64,000 nucleotides of DNA from Lachnospiraceae bacterium (GCA_029219245.1 JAQXTA010000050.1:82338-146337); one strand, 5' to 3'. Numbered from the stretch's first letter, positions 42,784 to 51,703 are shown. Translations and numbers: made by a program. The notes: a model not told the origin generated them from the sequence alone.

Positions 42784-43140
42784 ATGGATTATGTGAATGC
42801 ATTCTGGGTGGGAGGACTGATCTGTGCTCTGGCGCAGATTCTCATGGAGAAAACCAAAATGATGCCGGGAAGGATTATGGTTCTATTGGTTTGTCTGGGA
42901 GCACTGATCAGTGCAGTCGGATGGTATGAGCCGTTTCAGGAATTTGCGGGAGCCGGTGCCGGCGTGCCGCTTCTTGGCTATGGAAATATTCTGATGAAAG
43001 GGGTAAAAGAAGCCGTTGATAAGGACGGTTTTATCGGACTTTTTAAGGGCGGTTTTACAAGTGGTGCCGTCGGATGTAGCGCGGCACTCATCTTTGGTTA
43101 TTTGGCAAGCTTTGTTTTTCGCTCAAAGATGAAAAAATAA
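42784..43140 (+). CDS. spoVAE: Stage V sporulation protein AE
   Basis: 118 residues, three to four spans: NAFWVGGLICALAQILMEKT, MPGRIMVLLVCLGALISAVG, GAGVPLLGYGNILMKGVKEA and a last span. The pattern matches SpoVAE(b), a membrane subunit of the dipicolinate channel. AAAGGAGAAGAGG precedes the ATG. It stands alone between two terminators, 3.6 kb from spoVAD and 32 kb from spoVAC; its promoter was not identified. Confidence 0.92.
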   Translation: MDYVNAFWVGGLICALAQILMEKTKMMPGRIMVLLVCLGALISAVGWYEPFQEFAGAGAGVPLLGYGNILMKGVKEAVDKDGFIGLFKGGFTSGAVGCSAALIFGYLASFVFRSKMKK

Positions 43141-43220
43141 TCCTGCAATTCCGGCATACGGAGATAATAGAGGTTAAATAGAAAAAAGAGAACAGAGAAC
43201 AGAATATAAGAGTAGTTACT

Positions 43221-43259
43221 GGAAAGTGTCAAACGAAAAAAGTTGACACTTTCCTTTTT
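43221..43259 (+). terminator. Rho-independent terminator
   Basis: GGAAAGTGTCAA / TTGACACTTTCC with a T run. It ends spoVAE. The TTGACA within the right arm looks like a -35 but belongs to the stem. Confidence 0.9.
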
Positions 43260-43356
43260 ACATATATGCTAAAAATATAGTTTTTATTTGTTTCTTGATT
43301 TTTTATTCTTTTTCGAGAAAGTTGAAGACAACGGAAAAATATTTCCGTTATATCTT

Positions 43357-43911
43357 ATGAAGATGCAAAAGTACAGAGGGGAGGCGGAGCATATTACAAG
43401 GGAAGAACAATTGACAGCGCTGATTGATTCTTACCAAAATCTTGTTTTTTCTATTTGTTATAAGATGACTGCAGACTATTTTGCTGCGGAAGATTTAGCG
43501 CAGGATACCTTCCTCTCTGCCTATGAGCACCTGAAAAGCTTTGACGGTCAGCATGAAAAGGCATGGATTTGCAGGATAGCTACTAATAAGTGTATTGATT
43601 ATATGAAAAACTCCGGAAGAAAAAGTATTCCGACAGAAGATGTTTATCTGGAGAAGGATAAGGAAGAGTCATCAGGTGAGGAAACACCGGAAAATATCTG
43701 TCTGGAACAGGAAACCAAAGAAATGCTTCTGGCAAACTGCAGTCGGTTGAAACCGCCTTACAATGAAGTGGCAAAAGCCTATTATTATGACGAAATGGAT
43801 GCGAAGGAGATTGCGGCAAAGCGCGGACAGAACATAAAAACAGTGCAGACACAAATTTACAGAGCAAGAACAATGCTGCGAAAAATCTATAGAAAGGAGA
43901 ACAGCGCATGA
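43357..43911 (+). CDS. ECF-type RNA polymerase sigma factor
   Basis: 184 residues from ATG 43357; the start is uncertain, since the strongest purine-rich site (GGGGAGG, about 43378) lies downstream and would serve an ATT or the TTG at 43411. Sigma region 2: SYQNLVFSICYKMTADYFAA, EDLAQDTFLSAYEHL. Region 4: LKPPYNEVAKAYYYDEMDAK and IKTVQTQIYRARTML. It overlaps the next gene (ATGA), whose product has one membrane span and is probably its anti-sigma factor. The signal sensed is unknown. Confidence 0.88.
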   Translation: MKMQKYRGEAEHITREEQLTALIDSYQNLVFSICYKMTADYFAAEDLAQDTFLSAYEHLKSFDGQHEKAWICRIATNKCIDYMKNSGRKSIPTEDVYLEKDKEESSGEETPENICLEQETKEMLLANCSRLKPPYNEVAKAYYYDEMDAKEIAAKRGQNIKTVQTQIYRARTMLRKIYRKENSA

Positions 43912-44297
43912 ACCAAAAAGAATATTTGTCGGATGAAGAACTGGAACAGTTCATTGCCGAAATAGAAGCAGAACCATTGCTGCATCCGCCGCGGGAATTA
44001 AAAAACGACATATTGCAGACGTTGCATCAGAAAAAGAAACGTCGAAAAAATGCGCAACTGTTTCTCTATGGGATGAAAGTAGCAGCGGCGACAGCGGCAG
44101 CATTATTTATTTTGTTAAATGTACCTAATAATCTTTACTCGCAGGAAAAGATTGTAGTACAACAGGAAGAAACCTTTGAAGGGGATGTCCTTTATCGATT
44201 TAATCAGAGAATTAACGGATATTTTGTCAAACTAAACAACAAATTAAACCAGTTAATGAAAGTGGAGGTAATTCATTATGAGAAAGAAAAAGAATAG
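43908..44297 (+). CDS. Putative anti-sigma factor, single membrane span
   Basis: 129 residues. A cytoplasmic acidic N terminus (YLSDEELEQFIAEIEAEPLL) with HPPRELKNDILQTLHQKKKR is followed by one span (about 56-72, VAAATAAALFILLNVP) and an extracytoplasmic tail. The layout and overlap with the ECF sigma gene by 4 bp fit an anti-sigma factor. No zinc HxxxCxxC motif is present, so it is not a ZAS-type anti-sigma. Function is inference from context. Confidence 0.65.
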   Translation: MNQKEYLSDEELEQFIAEIEAEPLLHPPRELKNDILQTLHQKKKRRKNAQLFLYGMKVAAATAAALFILLNVPNNLYSQEKIVVQQEETFEGDVLYRFNQRINGYFVKLNNKLNQLMKVEVIHYEKEKE

Positions 44298-44850
44298 ATT
44301 TTTATTATTTTTATGTTCATGGATTCCGGGTGCAGGAGAAATGTATCTTGGTTTTATGAAAAGAGGTGTCAGCCTGTTGGGGCTTTTTATCGTTGGCATG
44401 ATGATTGCTATTTTTACCAACCTTGGAGTATTGGCACTGCTGCCGATGATTGTGTATGCGTACAGTTTTTTTGAAGCCAATAATCTTGGGGCATTAGGCG
44501 ATGAAGAGTTTTACAAGGTAGAAGACAAGTACCTGTTTGGTCTGGATGAAAAGGAACTGGGCTCTGTGAAAGATTCCCTGCTTGGGAAATACCGGAAAGG
44601 GGTTGCTGTAATTCTGATTTTACTTGGCATTAATCTGTTGTGGGATGTGGTTTGCGGTATCTTGCGTGATATTTTCTATGATTATGCATTCTACACATAT
44701 ATTTACCAGATTACGAGCGCCATTGGAAATGCTGCAACAAAAACAGCAATCGGTGTCATTATTATCTGGCTGGGTGTGAAATTGGTTCAGGGGAAAAAAG
44801 TGGAACTGGAAGAAAAGGAAAAAACGGGGGATGATGAAAATGGAGAATAA
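44278..44850 (+). CDS. Polytopic membrane protein in the sigma-factor operon
   Basis: 190 residues, about four spans. The N terminus (RFLLFLCSWIPGAGEMYLGF, MKRGVSLLGLFIVGMMIAIF) resembles TM2-domain proteins. GGAGG precedes the ATG and the gene overlaps both neighbours by 20 bp. It is probably a target or sensor of the envelope-stress sigma system (inference). I do not recognise a more precise family. Confidence 0.7.
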   Translation: MRKKKNRFLLFLCSWIPGAGEMYLGFMKRGVSLLGLFIVGMMIAIFTNLGVLALLPMIVYAYSFFEANNLGALGDEEFYKVEDKYLFGLDEKELGSVKDSLLGKYRKGVAVILILLGINLLWDVVCGILRDIFYDYAFYTYIYQITSAIGNAATKTAIGVIIIWLGVKLVQGKKVELEEKEKTGDDENGE

Positions 44851-45166
44851 AGAGGAAAAGGTAAGTGTTCACAGAGTCGGGACGGTTACCTGCGGAATCA
44901 TACTCATTTTATATGGTGCTTTATTTCTGCTTCATATGGTTATACCGATGATTGATTATCATTTCATTTTTGCATTATGGCCGGTTATTTTCATTATACT
45001 TGGTCTGGAGATTCTTGCAGGAAGCATAAGCAAAAAACAGGCATCGCAGAAGTTTGTCTATGATTTTCCCGGCATCTTGTTAGTTATGATGTTGGCTTTC
45101 TTCGCTATGGTAATGGCATGTGTTGATTATGGTGCATCGCATGGAGGATTCTATTATAGTATCTAG
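44831..45166 (+). CDS. LiaF/LiaI-like transmembrane protein
   Basis: 111 residues with three to four spans: TVTCGIILILYGALFLLHMV, FIFALWPVIFIILGLEILAG, and a final span. The WPVIFIILGLEIL motif is typical of the LiaF transmembrane domain (LiaI-LiaF-like), found in envelope-stress systems. Starts at ATG 44831 or 44840. Last gene of the sigma/anti-sigma operon, overlapping the previous one by 20 bp. Confidence 0.78.
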   Translation: MMKMENKEEKVSVHRVGTVTCGIILILYGALFLLHMVIPMIDYHFIFALWPVIFIILGLEILAGSISKKQASQKFVYDFPGILLVMMLAFFAMVMACVDYGASHGGFYYSI

Positions 45167-45219
45167 AGCTATGTCGAAAATCTTGAAACAGGAGAAACTG
45201 CTGGGAGATAGAAGTTTTA

Positions 45220-45723
45220 TCAAAGCTCTTCAAAAGCAATCTCACGTTTGGCAAGAAACTGTCTGACGGCATTATCCCACAGATTATCCACTGTTTTGTC
45301 CATCACAAAGGTATGGAACGCGGTGCCGGTAATTAAAGTGAGGGTAGTGCCGTCATATTTTATGGTAAGGACAAGTGCCTTTATCTGTTCCGCAGTGACA
45401 GCAGTGTCTTTCTCCTTTAAAATGGAAGCAACAAAATCCGGTATCAGATGAAGAATAAATTTGAATGCGGTCGGTGTGTGAGTACCTTTGATAAGAGAAT
45501 AACCGATAGGGCGAATCTGCTTCCAGGTGGAAAAGTCATAAGGACGAATCTGTTTATCTTCCCATTCTTCCGATGTATAGAAATTGCGGTTCTGGTGACC
45601 GTCAATCAAAAAGGTGTTATAGGTACTGATGGAAGCTTCTTCCAACAAAAAGGAATCAAAGCATTCTGAGGCCAGAAGTTTTCCCATAAATTGTTTTATA
45701 TTGGTAATTTTCAGAGCAATCAT
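45220..45723 (-). CDS. DUF5721 family protein
   Basis: 167 residues, soluble, beginning MIALKITNIKQFMGKLLASE and containing LEEASISTYNTFLIDGHQNR and RPIGYSLIKGTHTPTAFKFI. This matches DUF5721, a conserved protein of Lachnospiraceae without known function. AAAGGATTCC on the minus strand precedes the ATG. It converges on the sigma operon and is divergent from degV. Confidence 0.75.
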   Translation of the reverse strand: MIALKITNIKQFMGKLLASECFDSFLLEEASISTYNTFLIDGHQNRNFYTSEEWEDKQIRPYDFSTWKQIRPIGYSLIKGTHTPTAFKFILHLIPDFVASILKEKDTAVTAEQIKALVLTIKYDGTTLTLITGTAFHTFVMDKTVDNLWDNAVRQFLAKREIAFEEL

Positions 45724-45909
45724 TGATTTTTGGAATCCTTTCGAAAAACTATTTATGTGATAGGAAAATGCTTATACAATAAAATGATAACAGAATATGA
45801 GGTCTATTACAAGAATTTCACAAAAAGTAGAAAAGCTATTTACAAGATAAGGCATCTCGTGTTATTATAAGTGGTAATCAAAACTACATGGAATAGTTGC
45901 GGAGGCTTT

Positions 45910-46746
45910 ATGAGTTATAAAATTGTAGTAGACAGTTGTTGTGAATTACCGGAACAATATAAAAAAGATGAACGGTTTCAATTCGTTCCGCTAGGCTTAG
46001 AAGTGGGCGATTATCAGATTATGGATGATGAGAATTTCAACCAGAGTGAATTTCTTGCTAAGGTTGCTGCATATCCGAAATGTCCGAAATCTTCCTGCCC
46101 ATCTCCGGAAAAATATATGGAAGCCTATCAGACAGAAGCAGAGAATGTTTTTGTCATTACATTATCTTCCCATCTCAGTGGAAGCTATAATAGCGCTGTT
46201 TTAGGGAAAAATATATACCATGAGCAGTATGGTTCCAAAAATATTTGTGTTTTTGATTCGGAATCTGCAAGCTGCGGAGAAACACAATATGCATTGAAAG
46301 CGATGGAACTACAGGAGCAGGGACTTTCTTTTGAAGAAACTATAAGAGAGTTAGAGGCTTTTCGTGAAAAAATGAAGACCTACTTTATTCTGGATAATCT
46401 GGAAACACTTCGTAAAAACGGCAGGTTGACCGGTGTGAAGGCAATGGTGGTATCTACTTTGAATATCAAACCGATAATGATGGGGGATCATGGCGTAATT
46501 GTCCAGAAAAGCCAGGCAATCGGTGTTAAGAAAGCTATGGCAAAATTAGCAGAGATTCTTGCCACAGAAGTAGAAGACAGTAAGAGCAGAACATTGATGA
46601 TAACACATTGCAACTGTCAGGAGCGTGCAGAATACATGAAAAAACTTTTGCTTGAGAAAACAGATTTCAAGGATGTCATTATAATGGATACAGCCGGAGT
46701 AAGCAGCATGTATGCTAATGACGGCGGGGTAATTGTAACTGCATAA
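45910..46746 (+). CDS. DegV-family fatty-acid-binding protein
   Basis: 278 residues from ATG 45910 (GGAGGC just upstream; upstream in-frame codons lack a ribosome binding site). DegV layout: YKIVVDSCCELPEQY, SSHLSGSYNSAVLGK, NLETLRKNGRLTGVKAMVV, and GVSSMYANDGGVIVTA at the end. DegV/FakB proteins bind fatty acids and in many Firmicutes present them to the FakA kinase. No fakA gene is adjacent. Ends at a bidirectional terminator. Confidence 0.92.
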   Translation: MSYKIVVDSCCELPEQYKKDERFQFVPLGLEVGDYQIMDDENFNQSEFLAKVAAYPKCPKSSCPSPEKYMEAYQTEAENVFVITLSSHLSGSYNSAVLGKNIYHEQYGSKNICVFDSESASCGETQYALKAMELQEQGLSFEETIRELEAFREKMKTYFILDNLETLRKNGRLTGVKAMVVSTLNIKPIMMGDHGVIVQKSQAIGVKKAMAKLAEILATEVEDSKSRTLMITHCNCQERAEYMKKLLLEKTDFKDVIIMDTAGVSSMYANDGGVIVTA

Positions 46747-46758
46747 AATAAATTTATG

Positions 46759-46798
46759 ATAAAGCAGGTCGTTTCACGATTCTGCTTTATATTTTTTA
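46759..46798. terminator. Bidirectional terminator between degV and the LytTR gene
   Basis: ATAAAGCAG / CTGCTTTAT with a T-rich tail on the plus strand. The right half overlaps the last codons of the minus-strand LytTR gene. Confidence 0.75.
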
Positions 46799-47553
46799 TA
46801 AGCGCCTTTTATGAGTGATATTTCAAATGGTGAAGCAGTAAAGGTCTGGCCGCCTTTCATATGTAATTTGAAGAAAGAAATCTTTTCAATAAAACTGATG
46901 TTGATAAGTACCTGCTCGGAGATGGGCACAAAATGTTTGAAACCGGATAATTGGGAGTAAAAATTCTGCATTGTGGAAAGAATATCAAGTTCCCTGTTTT
47001 CTGTTAAAGTGACATGGACATACTGGGAGTTCTTTCGGGCAAACATAATCTCATCTTCATAAACATAATAGGTTTCCTGCTCGCCACGCAGTTCAATGGT
47101 TGGAATTGCAGCCGCTTTATGAGCGATGGCATGGTCTAACATTTCTTCTAACTCAGCGACTTTAATCGGTTTATTCAGAAATAAAATCTGGGACTGGAGC
47201 TGCTTGCGCAAAATGTCATGATTGGATAATTCCACAGAATCTTCAGGAACCTCTGCAATGGCAGCCTCAATAATGGCGCGATAGTTAATTGTAGAAATAC
47301 AAAGAATAATCGGTGCGGTAGCACCGGCATCAATCAGCTTCCGGGCTAATTGGAATCCATTAACAGGGCCGGAAGTCATATCAATGAAAAAGGCATCATA
47401 AAGCATAGGAGAGCGCATAACGGCATCCACGTTTCCATAAGAATCTATGTAAAAGACACCGGTAGTATGAATACGTCTGTCAGAAGCACGTTCCAACAAA
47501 CGTTCCATTTGTTTTCTATCGGCAATATTATCATCACAAACCGCAATATGCAT
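46774..47553 (-). CDS. LytTR-family response regulator
   Basis: 259 residues. N-terminal receiver-like domain: HIAVCDDNIADRKQMERLLE with the acidic pair, FFIDMTSGPVNGFQLARKLI with the phosphoacceptor Asp, and FLNKPIKVAELEEML with the conserved Lys. The C-terminal LytTR DNA-binding domain has IMFARKNSQYVHVTL and SFIEKISFFKLHMKGGQ. The middle of the receiver has an insertion (about 100-135). No histidine kinase gene is adjacent, so it is an orphan regulator. AGGAGGG precedes the start on the minus strand. Confidence 0.85.
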   Translation of the reverse strand: MHIAVCDDNIADRKQMERLLERASDRRIHTTGVFYIDSYGNVDAVMRSPMLYDAFFIDMTSGPVNGFQLARKLIDAGATAPIILCISTINYRAIIEAAIAEVPEDSVELSNHDILRKQLQSQILFLNKPIKVAELEEMLDHAIAHKAAAIPTIELRGEQETYYVYEDEIMFARKNSQYVHVTLTENRELDILSTMQNFYSQLSGFKHFVPISEQVLINISFIEKISFFKLHMKGGQTFTASPFEISLIKGAYKKYKAES

Positions 47554-47568
47554 GAAAACCCTCCTACC

Positions 47569-47862
47569 CTAAAAAAAGGTGAATTCAATCGGTAAATACA
47601 TTAACAGGACAATAAGCGCAATCTGTAAGAGCAGTATTGCCGGCATTCCATAAAGAAAATACCAGTGTCTTGTTTTGTGATGAAACACATGCATACCGAT
47701 TGTTGTACCGATACTGCCACCAATGATGGCAATGACAAACAGGGTGGATTCGGGAATCCGCCATGCCCTTTTGATGGCTTTCCGTTTGTCAATGCCCATA
47801 ATGGCGAATCCAATCAGATTCATAATTACAAAATAAATAGCAATGTATGAGACAACACTCAT
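47569..47862 (-). CDS. DUF1294 family small membrane protein
   Basis: 97 residues, about three spans. The pattern MNLIGFAIMGIDKRKAIKRA, WRIPESTLFVIAIIGGSIGT and GMHVFHHKTRHWYFLYGMPA is characteristic of DUF1294. Function unknown. It lies between argG and the LytTR gene on the minus strand. Confidence 0.85.
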   Translation of the reverse strand: MSVVSYIAIYFVIMNLIGFAIMGIDKRKAIKRAWRIPESTLFVIAIIGGSIGTTIGMHVFHHKTRHWYFLYGMPAILLLQIALIVLLMYLPIEFTFF

Positions 47863-47874
47863 GAATAACCTCTT

Positions 47875-49092
47875 TTATTTTCCTTCTACTTCCTGCATTT
47901 TCATAGCACGTACCTTGCTTGCAAGACCGAAAAGATTGATAAAACCTTCTGCATCATGATGGTCATATAAATCACCGGTTGTAAAGGAAGCAATGCTTTC
48001 GTTGTACAGAGAATATGGAGAAGTTGTTCCTGCTTTAATGATATTTCCTTTGTAAAGCTTGAATTTCACTTCACCGGTTACATACTGCTGTGTGGATTCG
48101 ATGAAAGCCTGAACTGCTTCACGAAGCGGTGTAAACCATTTTCCTTCGTATACAATCTGTGCAAATTTATTACCCATATCTGCTTTCAGGGCATAAGTAT
48201 CGCGGTCAAGAATCAGCTCTTCCAACTGCTGGTGCGCTTCATACAGAATGGTTCCGCCGGGGGTTTCATATACACCGCGGGATTTCATACCGACAACGCG
48301 GTTTTCTACGATATCAACAATACCGATACCATGTTTTCCACCAAGTTCATTTAAAGTAGCAATGATTTCGGAAACTTTCATTTTTTTGCCGTTTACGGAA
48401 GTCGGAATACCTTTTTCAAAGGTCATGGTAACATATTCACCCTCATCAGGAGCTTTCTCCGGTGTGGTTCCAAGAACCAGCAGATGCTCATAGTTTGGCT
48501 CATTGGCAGGATCTTCCAGTTCAAGACCTTCATGGCTGATATGCCATAAGTTACGGTCACGACTGTAGCTGTTGTCTGCGGAGAATGGAAGGTTGATACC
48601 ATGCTTACGGCAGTATTCGATTTCCTCTTCGCGGGAATTCATGTTCCATTTTTCATTTCTCCATGCTGCAATGATTTTTAAATCAGGAGCAAGAGCTTTG
48701 ATGCCAAGCTCGAAACGAATCTGGTCGTTACCTTTTCCGGTTGCACCATGACAGATGGCAGTAGCACCTTCTTTACGTGCAATTTCAACTAATTTTTTGG
48801 CGATAACCGGTCTTGCCATAGAAGTACCGAGCAAATATTTGTTTTCATAAACGGCATGAGCCTGTACGCAGGGAACAATGAAATCGTCACAGAATTCATC
48901 GGTTAAATCCTCAATATATAATTTGGAAGCACCGCTGGATAATGCTCTTTCCTCAAGGCCATCCAATTCCTCAGCCTGACCGCAGTTACCGCATACGCAG
49001 ATAACCTCGTAATCAAAATTTTCTTTTAACCAGGGAATGATAACGGTTGTATCCAGACCACCGGAATAAGCAAGAATAACTTTTTCTTTCAT
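47875..49092 (-). CDS. argG: Argininosuccinate synthase
   Basis: 405 residues from the ATG at 49092 (GGAGG upstream on the minus strand); frame upstream of it is open but not homologous. PP-loop [14 protein letters not shown] at the N terminus, [15 protein letters not shown], and [20 protein letters not shown]. ArgG joins citrulline and aspartate with ATP. argH, its usual partner, is not in the window. The gene is divergent from argC, and its promoter at 49168-49196 abuts an ARG-box-like sequence. Confidence 0.96.
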   Translation of the reverse strand: MKEKVILAYSGGLDTTVIIPWLKENFDYEVICVCGNCGQAEELDGLEERALSSGASKLYIEDLTDEFCDDFIVPCVQAHAVYENKYLLGTSMARPVIAKKLVEIARKEGATAICHGATGKGNDQIRFELGIKALAPDLKIIAAWRNEKWNMNSREEEIEYCRKHGINLPFSADNSYSRDRNLWHISHEGLELEDPANEPNYEHLLVLGTTPEKAPDEGEYVTMTFEKGIPTSVNGKKMKVSEIIATLNELGGKHGIGIVDIVENRVVGMKSRGVYETPGGTILYEAHQQLEELILDRDTYALKADMGNKFAQIVYEGKWFTPLREAVQAFIESTQQYVTGEVKFKLYKGNIIKAGTTSPYSLYNESIASFTTGDLYDHHDAEGFINLFGLASKVRAMKMQEVEGK

Positions 49093-49167
49093 GATAATTC
49101 CTCCATTATAATATGTAAAAAATTTTTCCAATATACGTTTTCTGTCTTCAAAAAACGTTCTGAAATC

Positions 49168-49196
49168 AATATACAACAAACATAACAAGAATGCAA
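49168..49196 (-). promoter_or_regulatory. argG promoter
   Basis: On the minus strand TTGCAT (49196-49191), 17-bp spacer, TATATT (49173-49168), 76 bp upstream of the argG ATG. The same core, TTGCAA / 17 / TATATT, occurs before argJ. Confidence 0.7.
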
Positions 49197-49213
49197 GTGC
49201 AATTTTATGCATA
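49196..49213 (-). promoter_or_regulatory. ARG-box-like operator at argG
   Basis: Minus strand TATGCATAAAATTGCACT, resembling the ArgR consensus (TGAAT-N4-ATTCA half-sites degenerate to TGCAT/TTGCA). It touches the -35. A nearly identical site is at 53459-53476 before argJ. Confidence 0.55.
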
Positions 49214-49259
49214 AAACAATGAATATTCCACGAAAATATTGTATATTTTTAAAAGAGTA

Positions 49260-49288
49260 TTGCATATTATGCATAAATGGTGTATTAT
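49260..49288 (+). promoter_or_regulatory. argC promoter with overlapping ARG-box-like dyad
   Basis: TTGCAT (49260-49265), 17-bp spacer, TATTAT (49283-49288). The sequence TGCATATTATGCAT (49261-49274) over the -35 and spacer is a dyad of the ARG-box kind. The leader to the ATG is about 120 nt. Confidence 0.6.
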
Positions 49289-49413
49289 TATGCAAGCAAA
49301 AAAGAAAGATAAATTTCCTATACTATATGGAAATAGTGTGCTAAAATAAAAAAAGTCGGTTAGAAAAAGAATGCGTATGGTAAAGATACGTCTGGTTTGA
49401 ATGGAGGAGAAAA

Positions 49414-50481
49414 ATGATTAAGGCAGGAATTATCGGAGCAACCGGGTATGCAGGCGGTGAGCTTGTCAGACTTCTGACAGCGCATAAGGACGTTGAGATT
49501 AAATGGTATGGCTCCAGAAGTTATATAGATAAGAAATATTGTGAAGTTTATCAGAATATGTTTCAGATTGTGGATGATGTCTGTATGGATGATAATATGG
49601 AAGAACTGGCATCGCAGGTGGATGTTATTTTTACTGCAACTCCGCAGGGGTTCTGTGCATCACTTATAAACGATGAGATTCTTTCTAAAGTTAAGATTGT
49701 AGATTTAAGTGCAGATTTCAGAATAAAAGATGTTGCTGTTTATGAGAAGTGGTATGGCATTGAGCATAAATCTCCGCAGTATATTAAGGAAGCGGTTTAT
49801 GGCCTGTGTGAAATCAACAGGGAGGATGTTAAAAAGGCGCGCCTGGTTGCCAATCCGGGATGCTATACAACCTGTTCAATTTTAACGGCATATCCATTGG
49901 TAAAGGAAGGTCTGATTGATCCTTCGACTTTAATCATTGATGCCAAAAGCGGTACTTCCGGTGCAGGACGTGGGGCAAAGGTACCGAACCTGTATTGCGA
50001 GGTAAATGAAAATATTAAGGCATATGGTGTGGCAAGCCACAGACATACACCGGAAATTGAGGAACAGCTTGGCTATGCGGCAGGAAAAGAAATGGTAATA
50101 AATTTCACACCGCATCTGGTTCCGATGAACCGGGGCATTCTGGTAACCGAGTATGCAACCCTGCTTCCTGTGAAGAAAGAAGACGGCAGCATGGGACTTC
50201 CGGATTATTCTCAGATTAAAGCAGTGTATGATAAGTATTATAAAGATGAAAAATTTGTACGTGTTCTGGAAAAAGGCATCTGCCCGGAAACCAAATGGGT
50301 AGAAGGCAGCAACTATGTAGATATCAATTTTGTAATTGATGAGAGAACAGGCCGAATTATTATGATGGGCGCACTGGACAATCTGGTCAAAGGTGCGGCA
50401 GGCCAGGCAGTACAGAATATGAACTTAATGTTTGGTTTTAAGGAGAGCGAAGGATTGGAACTGGTACCGATGTTCCCATAG
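49414..50481 (+). CDS. argC: N-acetyl-gamma-glutamyl-phosphate reductase
   Basis: 355 residues. NADP-binding GATGYAGGELVRLL at the N terminus and catalytic Cys in VANPGCYTTCS (about 149). HLVPMNRGILVTEY and SNYVDINFVIDERTGRII are family-typical. ArgC makes N-acetylglutamate semialdehyde in arginine synthesis. TGGAGGAG precedes the ATG. argJ, argB and argD follow only 3 kb later, separated by unrelated genes and a second ARG-box promoter. Confidence 0.96.
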   Translation: MIKAGIIGATGYAGGELVRLLTAHKDVEIKWYGSRSYIDKKYCEVYQNMFQIVDDVCMDDNMEELASQVDVIFTATPQGFCASLINDEILSKVKIVDLSADFRIKDVAVYEKWYGIEHKSPQYIKEAVYGLCEINREDVKKARLVANPGCYTTCSILTAYPLVKEGLIDPSTLIIDAKSGTSGAGRGAKVPNLYCEVNENIKAYGVASHRHTPEIEEQLGYAAGKEMVINFTPHLVPMNRGILVTEYATLLPVKKEDGSMGLPDYSQIKAVYDKYYKDEKFVRVLEKGICPETKWVEGSNYVDINFVIDERTGRIIMMGALDNLVKGAAGQAVQNMNLMFGFKESEGLELVPMFP

Positions 50482-50494
50482 GAGAGGTAGAAGG

Positions 50495-50983
50495 ATGGAA
50501 AGACGGGATAAGATTAATTATTATCTGGACTTGGCAAAAATGGTGTCTCAGAGGAGTACCTGTTTAAGAAGGCACTATGGAGCTGTTATTGTGAAAAATG
50601 ATGAGGTAATTGCAACCGGTTATGTAGGGGCACCACGAGGCAGAAAAAACTGTACGGACATTGGAGAATGCATCCGGGAGAAGTTAGCCATTCCACGAGG
50701 AGAGCGGTATGAACTGTGCCGCAGCGTGCATGCGGAAGCCAATGCGATTATCAGCGCATCCAGAGACAAAATGCTGGGGGCTTCCCTGTATTTAGTCGGC
50801 GTGGAAGCAAAAACCGGAGAGTATGTGAAGAACTCCTGTAGCTGCTCCATGTGCAAAAGACAGATTATCAATGCCGGAATCGAAACGGTATATATCCGCG
50901 ATACGGAAGACGAATACCGGGTTATTCCGGTCAAAGACTGGATTGAAAACGATGAATCCCTGGAAGGTGTGAGGGGGTATTAG
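50495..50983 (+). CDS. dCMP deaminase / ComEB-like cytidine deaminase family protein
   Basis: 162 residues from ATG 50495 (GGAGAGGTAGAAGG upstream). Zinc site: CRSVHAEANAII (HAE) and CSCSMCKRQIINAG (Cys pair, with SMC instead of PLC). The insert YVGAPRGRKNCTDIGECIRE is typical of dCMP deaminases. It converts dCMP to dUMP, or a related base. It lies 13 bp after argC and 2 bp before the ProXp-like gene. Confidence 0.85.
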   Translation: MERRDKINYYLDLAKMVSQRSTCLRRHYGAVIVKNDEVIATGYVGAPRGRKNCTDIGECIREKLAIPRGERYELCRSVHAEANAIISASRDKMLGASLYLVGVEAKTGEYVKNSCSCSMCKRQIINAGIETVYIRDTEDEYRVIPVKDWIENDESLEGVRGY

Positions 50984-50985
50984 AA

Positions 50986-51534
50986 ATGCAGGTAACAACA
51001 CCGGTAAATACGAAACCATCACCGGAAGGTAGAATGGCTAAGGAAGTGGCAGTTTATGACTTGTTGGAAAAACTGGAAATTCCATTTGAACGAATTGACC
51101 ATGAAGTGACGCCATCTATTGAGGAGTGTCATGATGTGGATAAGATTCTTGGAGTTCATATCTGTAAGAATCTGTTCTTATGCAATACGCAGAAGACAGA
51201 TTTCTATCTGCTCATGATGCCCGGTGAGAAGAAATTTAAGACGAAGGAGCTGTCGTCACAGATTGGCAGTGCGAGGCTTTCCTTTGCCGGATCTGAGTTT
51301 ATGGAAGAGTTTCTGGATATTACTCCCGGCTCTGTCAGTGTGATGGGACTGATGAATGATCATGACGGGCGAGTGCGGCTTCTGATTGATCAGGATGTGC
51401 TGCAGGATGAGTATGTAGGATGCCATCCGTGTATCAATACCTCCAGTCTGAAGATTAAAACAAGTGATATGCTTGAAAAATTCCTTCCCTATGTGAAACA
51501 TGATTATACGGTGGTGGAACTGCAAGGGGAGTAG
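50986..51534 (+). CDS. ProXp/PrdX-like aminoacyl-tRNA deacylase (YbaK fold)
   Basis: 182 residues, a free-standing prolyl-tRNA-synthetase-associated editing domain: EIPFERIDHEVTPSIEECHD, HICKNLFLCNTQKTDFYLLM, KFKTKELSSQIGSARLSFAG, GSVSVMGLMNDHDGRVRLLI and the closing CHPCINTSSLKIKTSDM. Such enzymes clear mischarged tRNA-Pro (for example Ala-tRNA-Pro). GAGGGGG precedes the ATG. Its 3' end lies right beside a truncated lemA-like fragment on the other strand. Confidence 0.85.
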   Translation: MQVTTPVNTKPSPEGRMAKEVAVYDLLEKLEIPFERIDHEVTPSIEECHDVDKILGVHICKNLFLCNTQKTDFYLLMMPGEKKFKTKELSSQIGSARLSFAGSEFMEEFLDITPGSVSVMGLMNDHDGRVRLLIDQDVLQDEYVGCHPCINTSSLKIKTSDMLEKFLPYVKHDYTVVELQGE

Positions 51535-51550
51535 GGAAGGAAATTATGGT

Positions 51551-51667
51551 AAATCCTTTTTCTACTCTGTTACGAAGCGTTATCAGTTCGTTATATCCGA
51601 TAATCACTTTGATAAGTCCGAAAATAACAACTACGGTAAAAATTATAAAAATAAATAATACTGTCAT
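51551..51667 (-). pseudogene. Truncated LemA-like N terminus
   Basis: On the minus strand a frame from 51667 encodes a membrane span (VLFIFIIFTVVVIFGLIKVI) followed by YNELITLRNRVEKGF, close to the LemA motif YNxLxxLRNxVExxF. Then similarity stops and the frame runs on into the antisense of the ProXp gene. The remaining ~150 residues of LemA are missing, so this is a decayed fragment. Confidence 0.55.
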
Positions 51668-51703
51668 AATCCGTACGCTTAATAGTTTTCCTATTTCCCG
51701 ATA

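Noticed and set aside
43243..43248. TTGACA as a -35 box for the ECF sigma gene
   Set aside because: It forms the right arm of a perfect terminator hairpin and has no -10 at a suitable distance.
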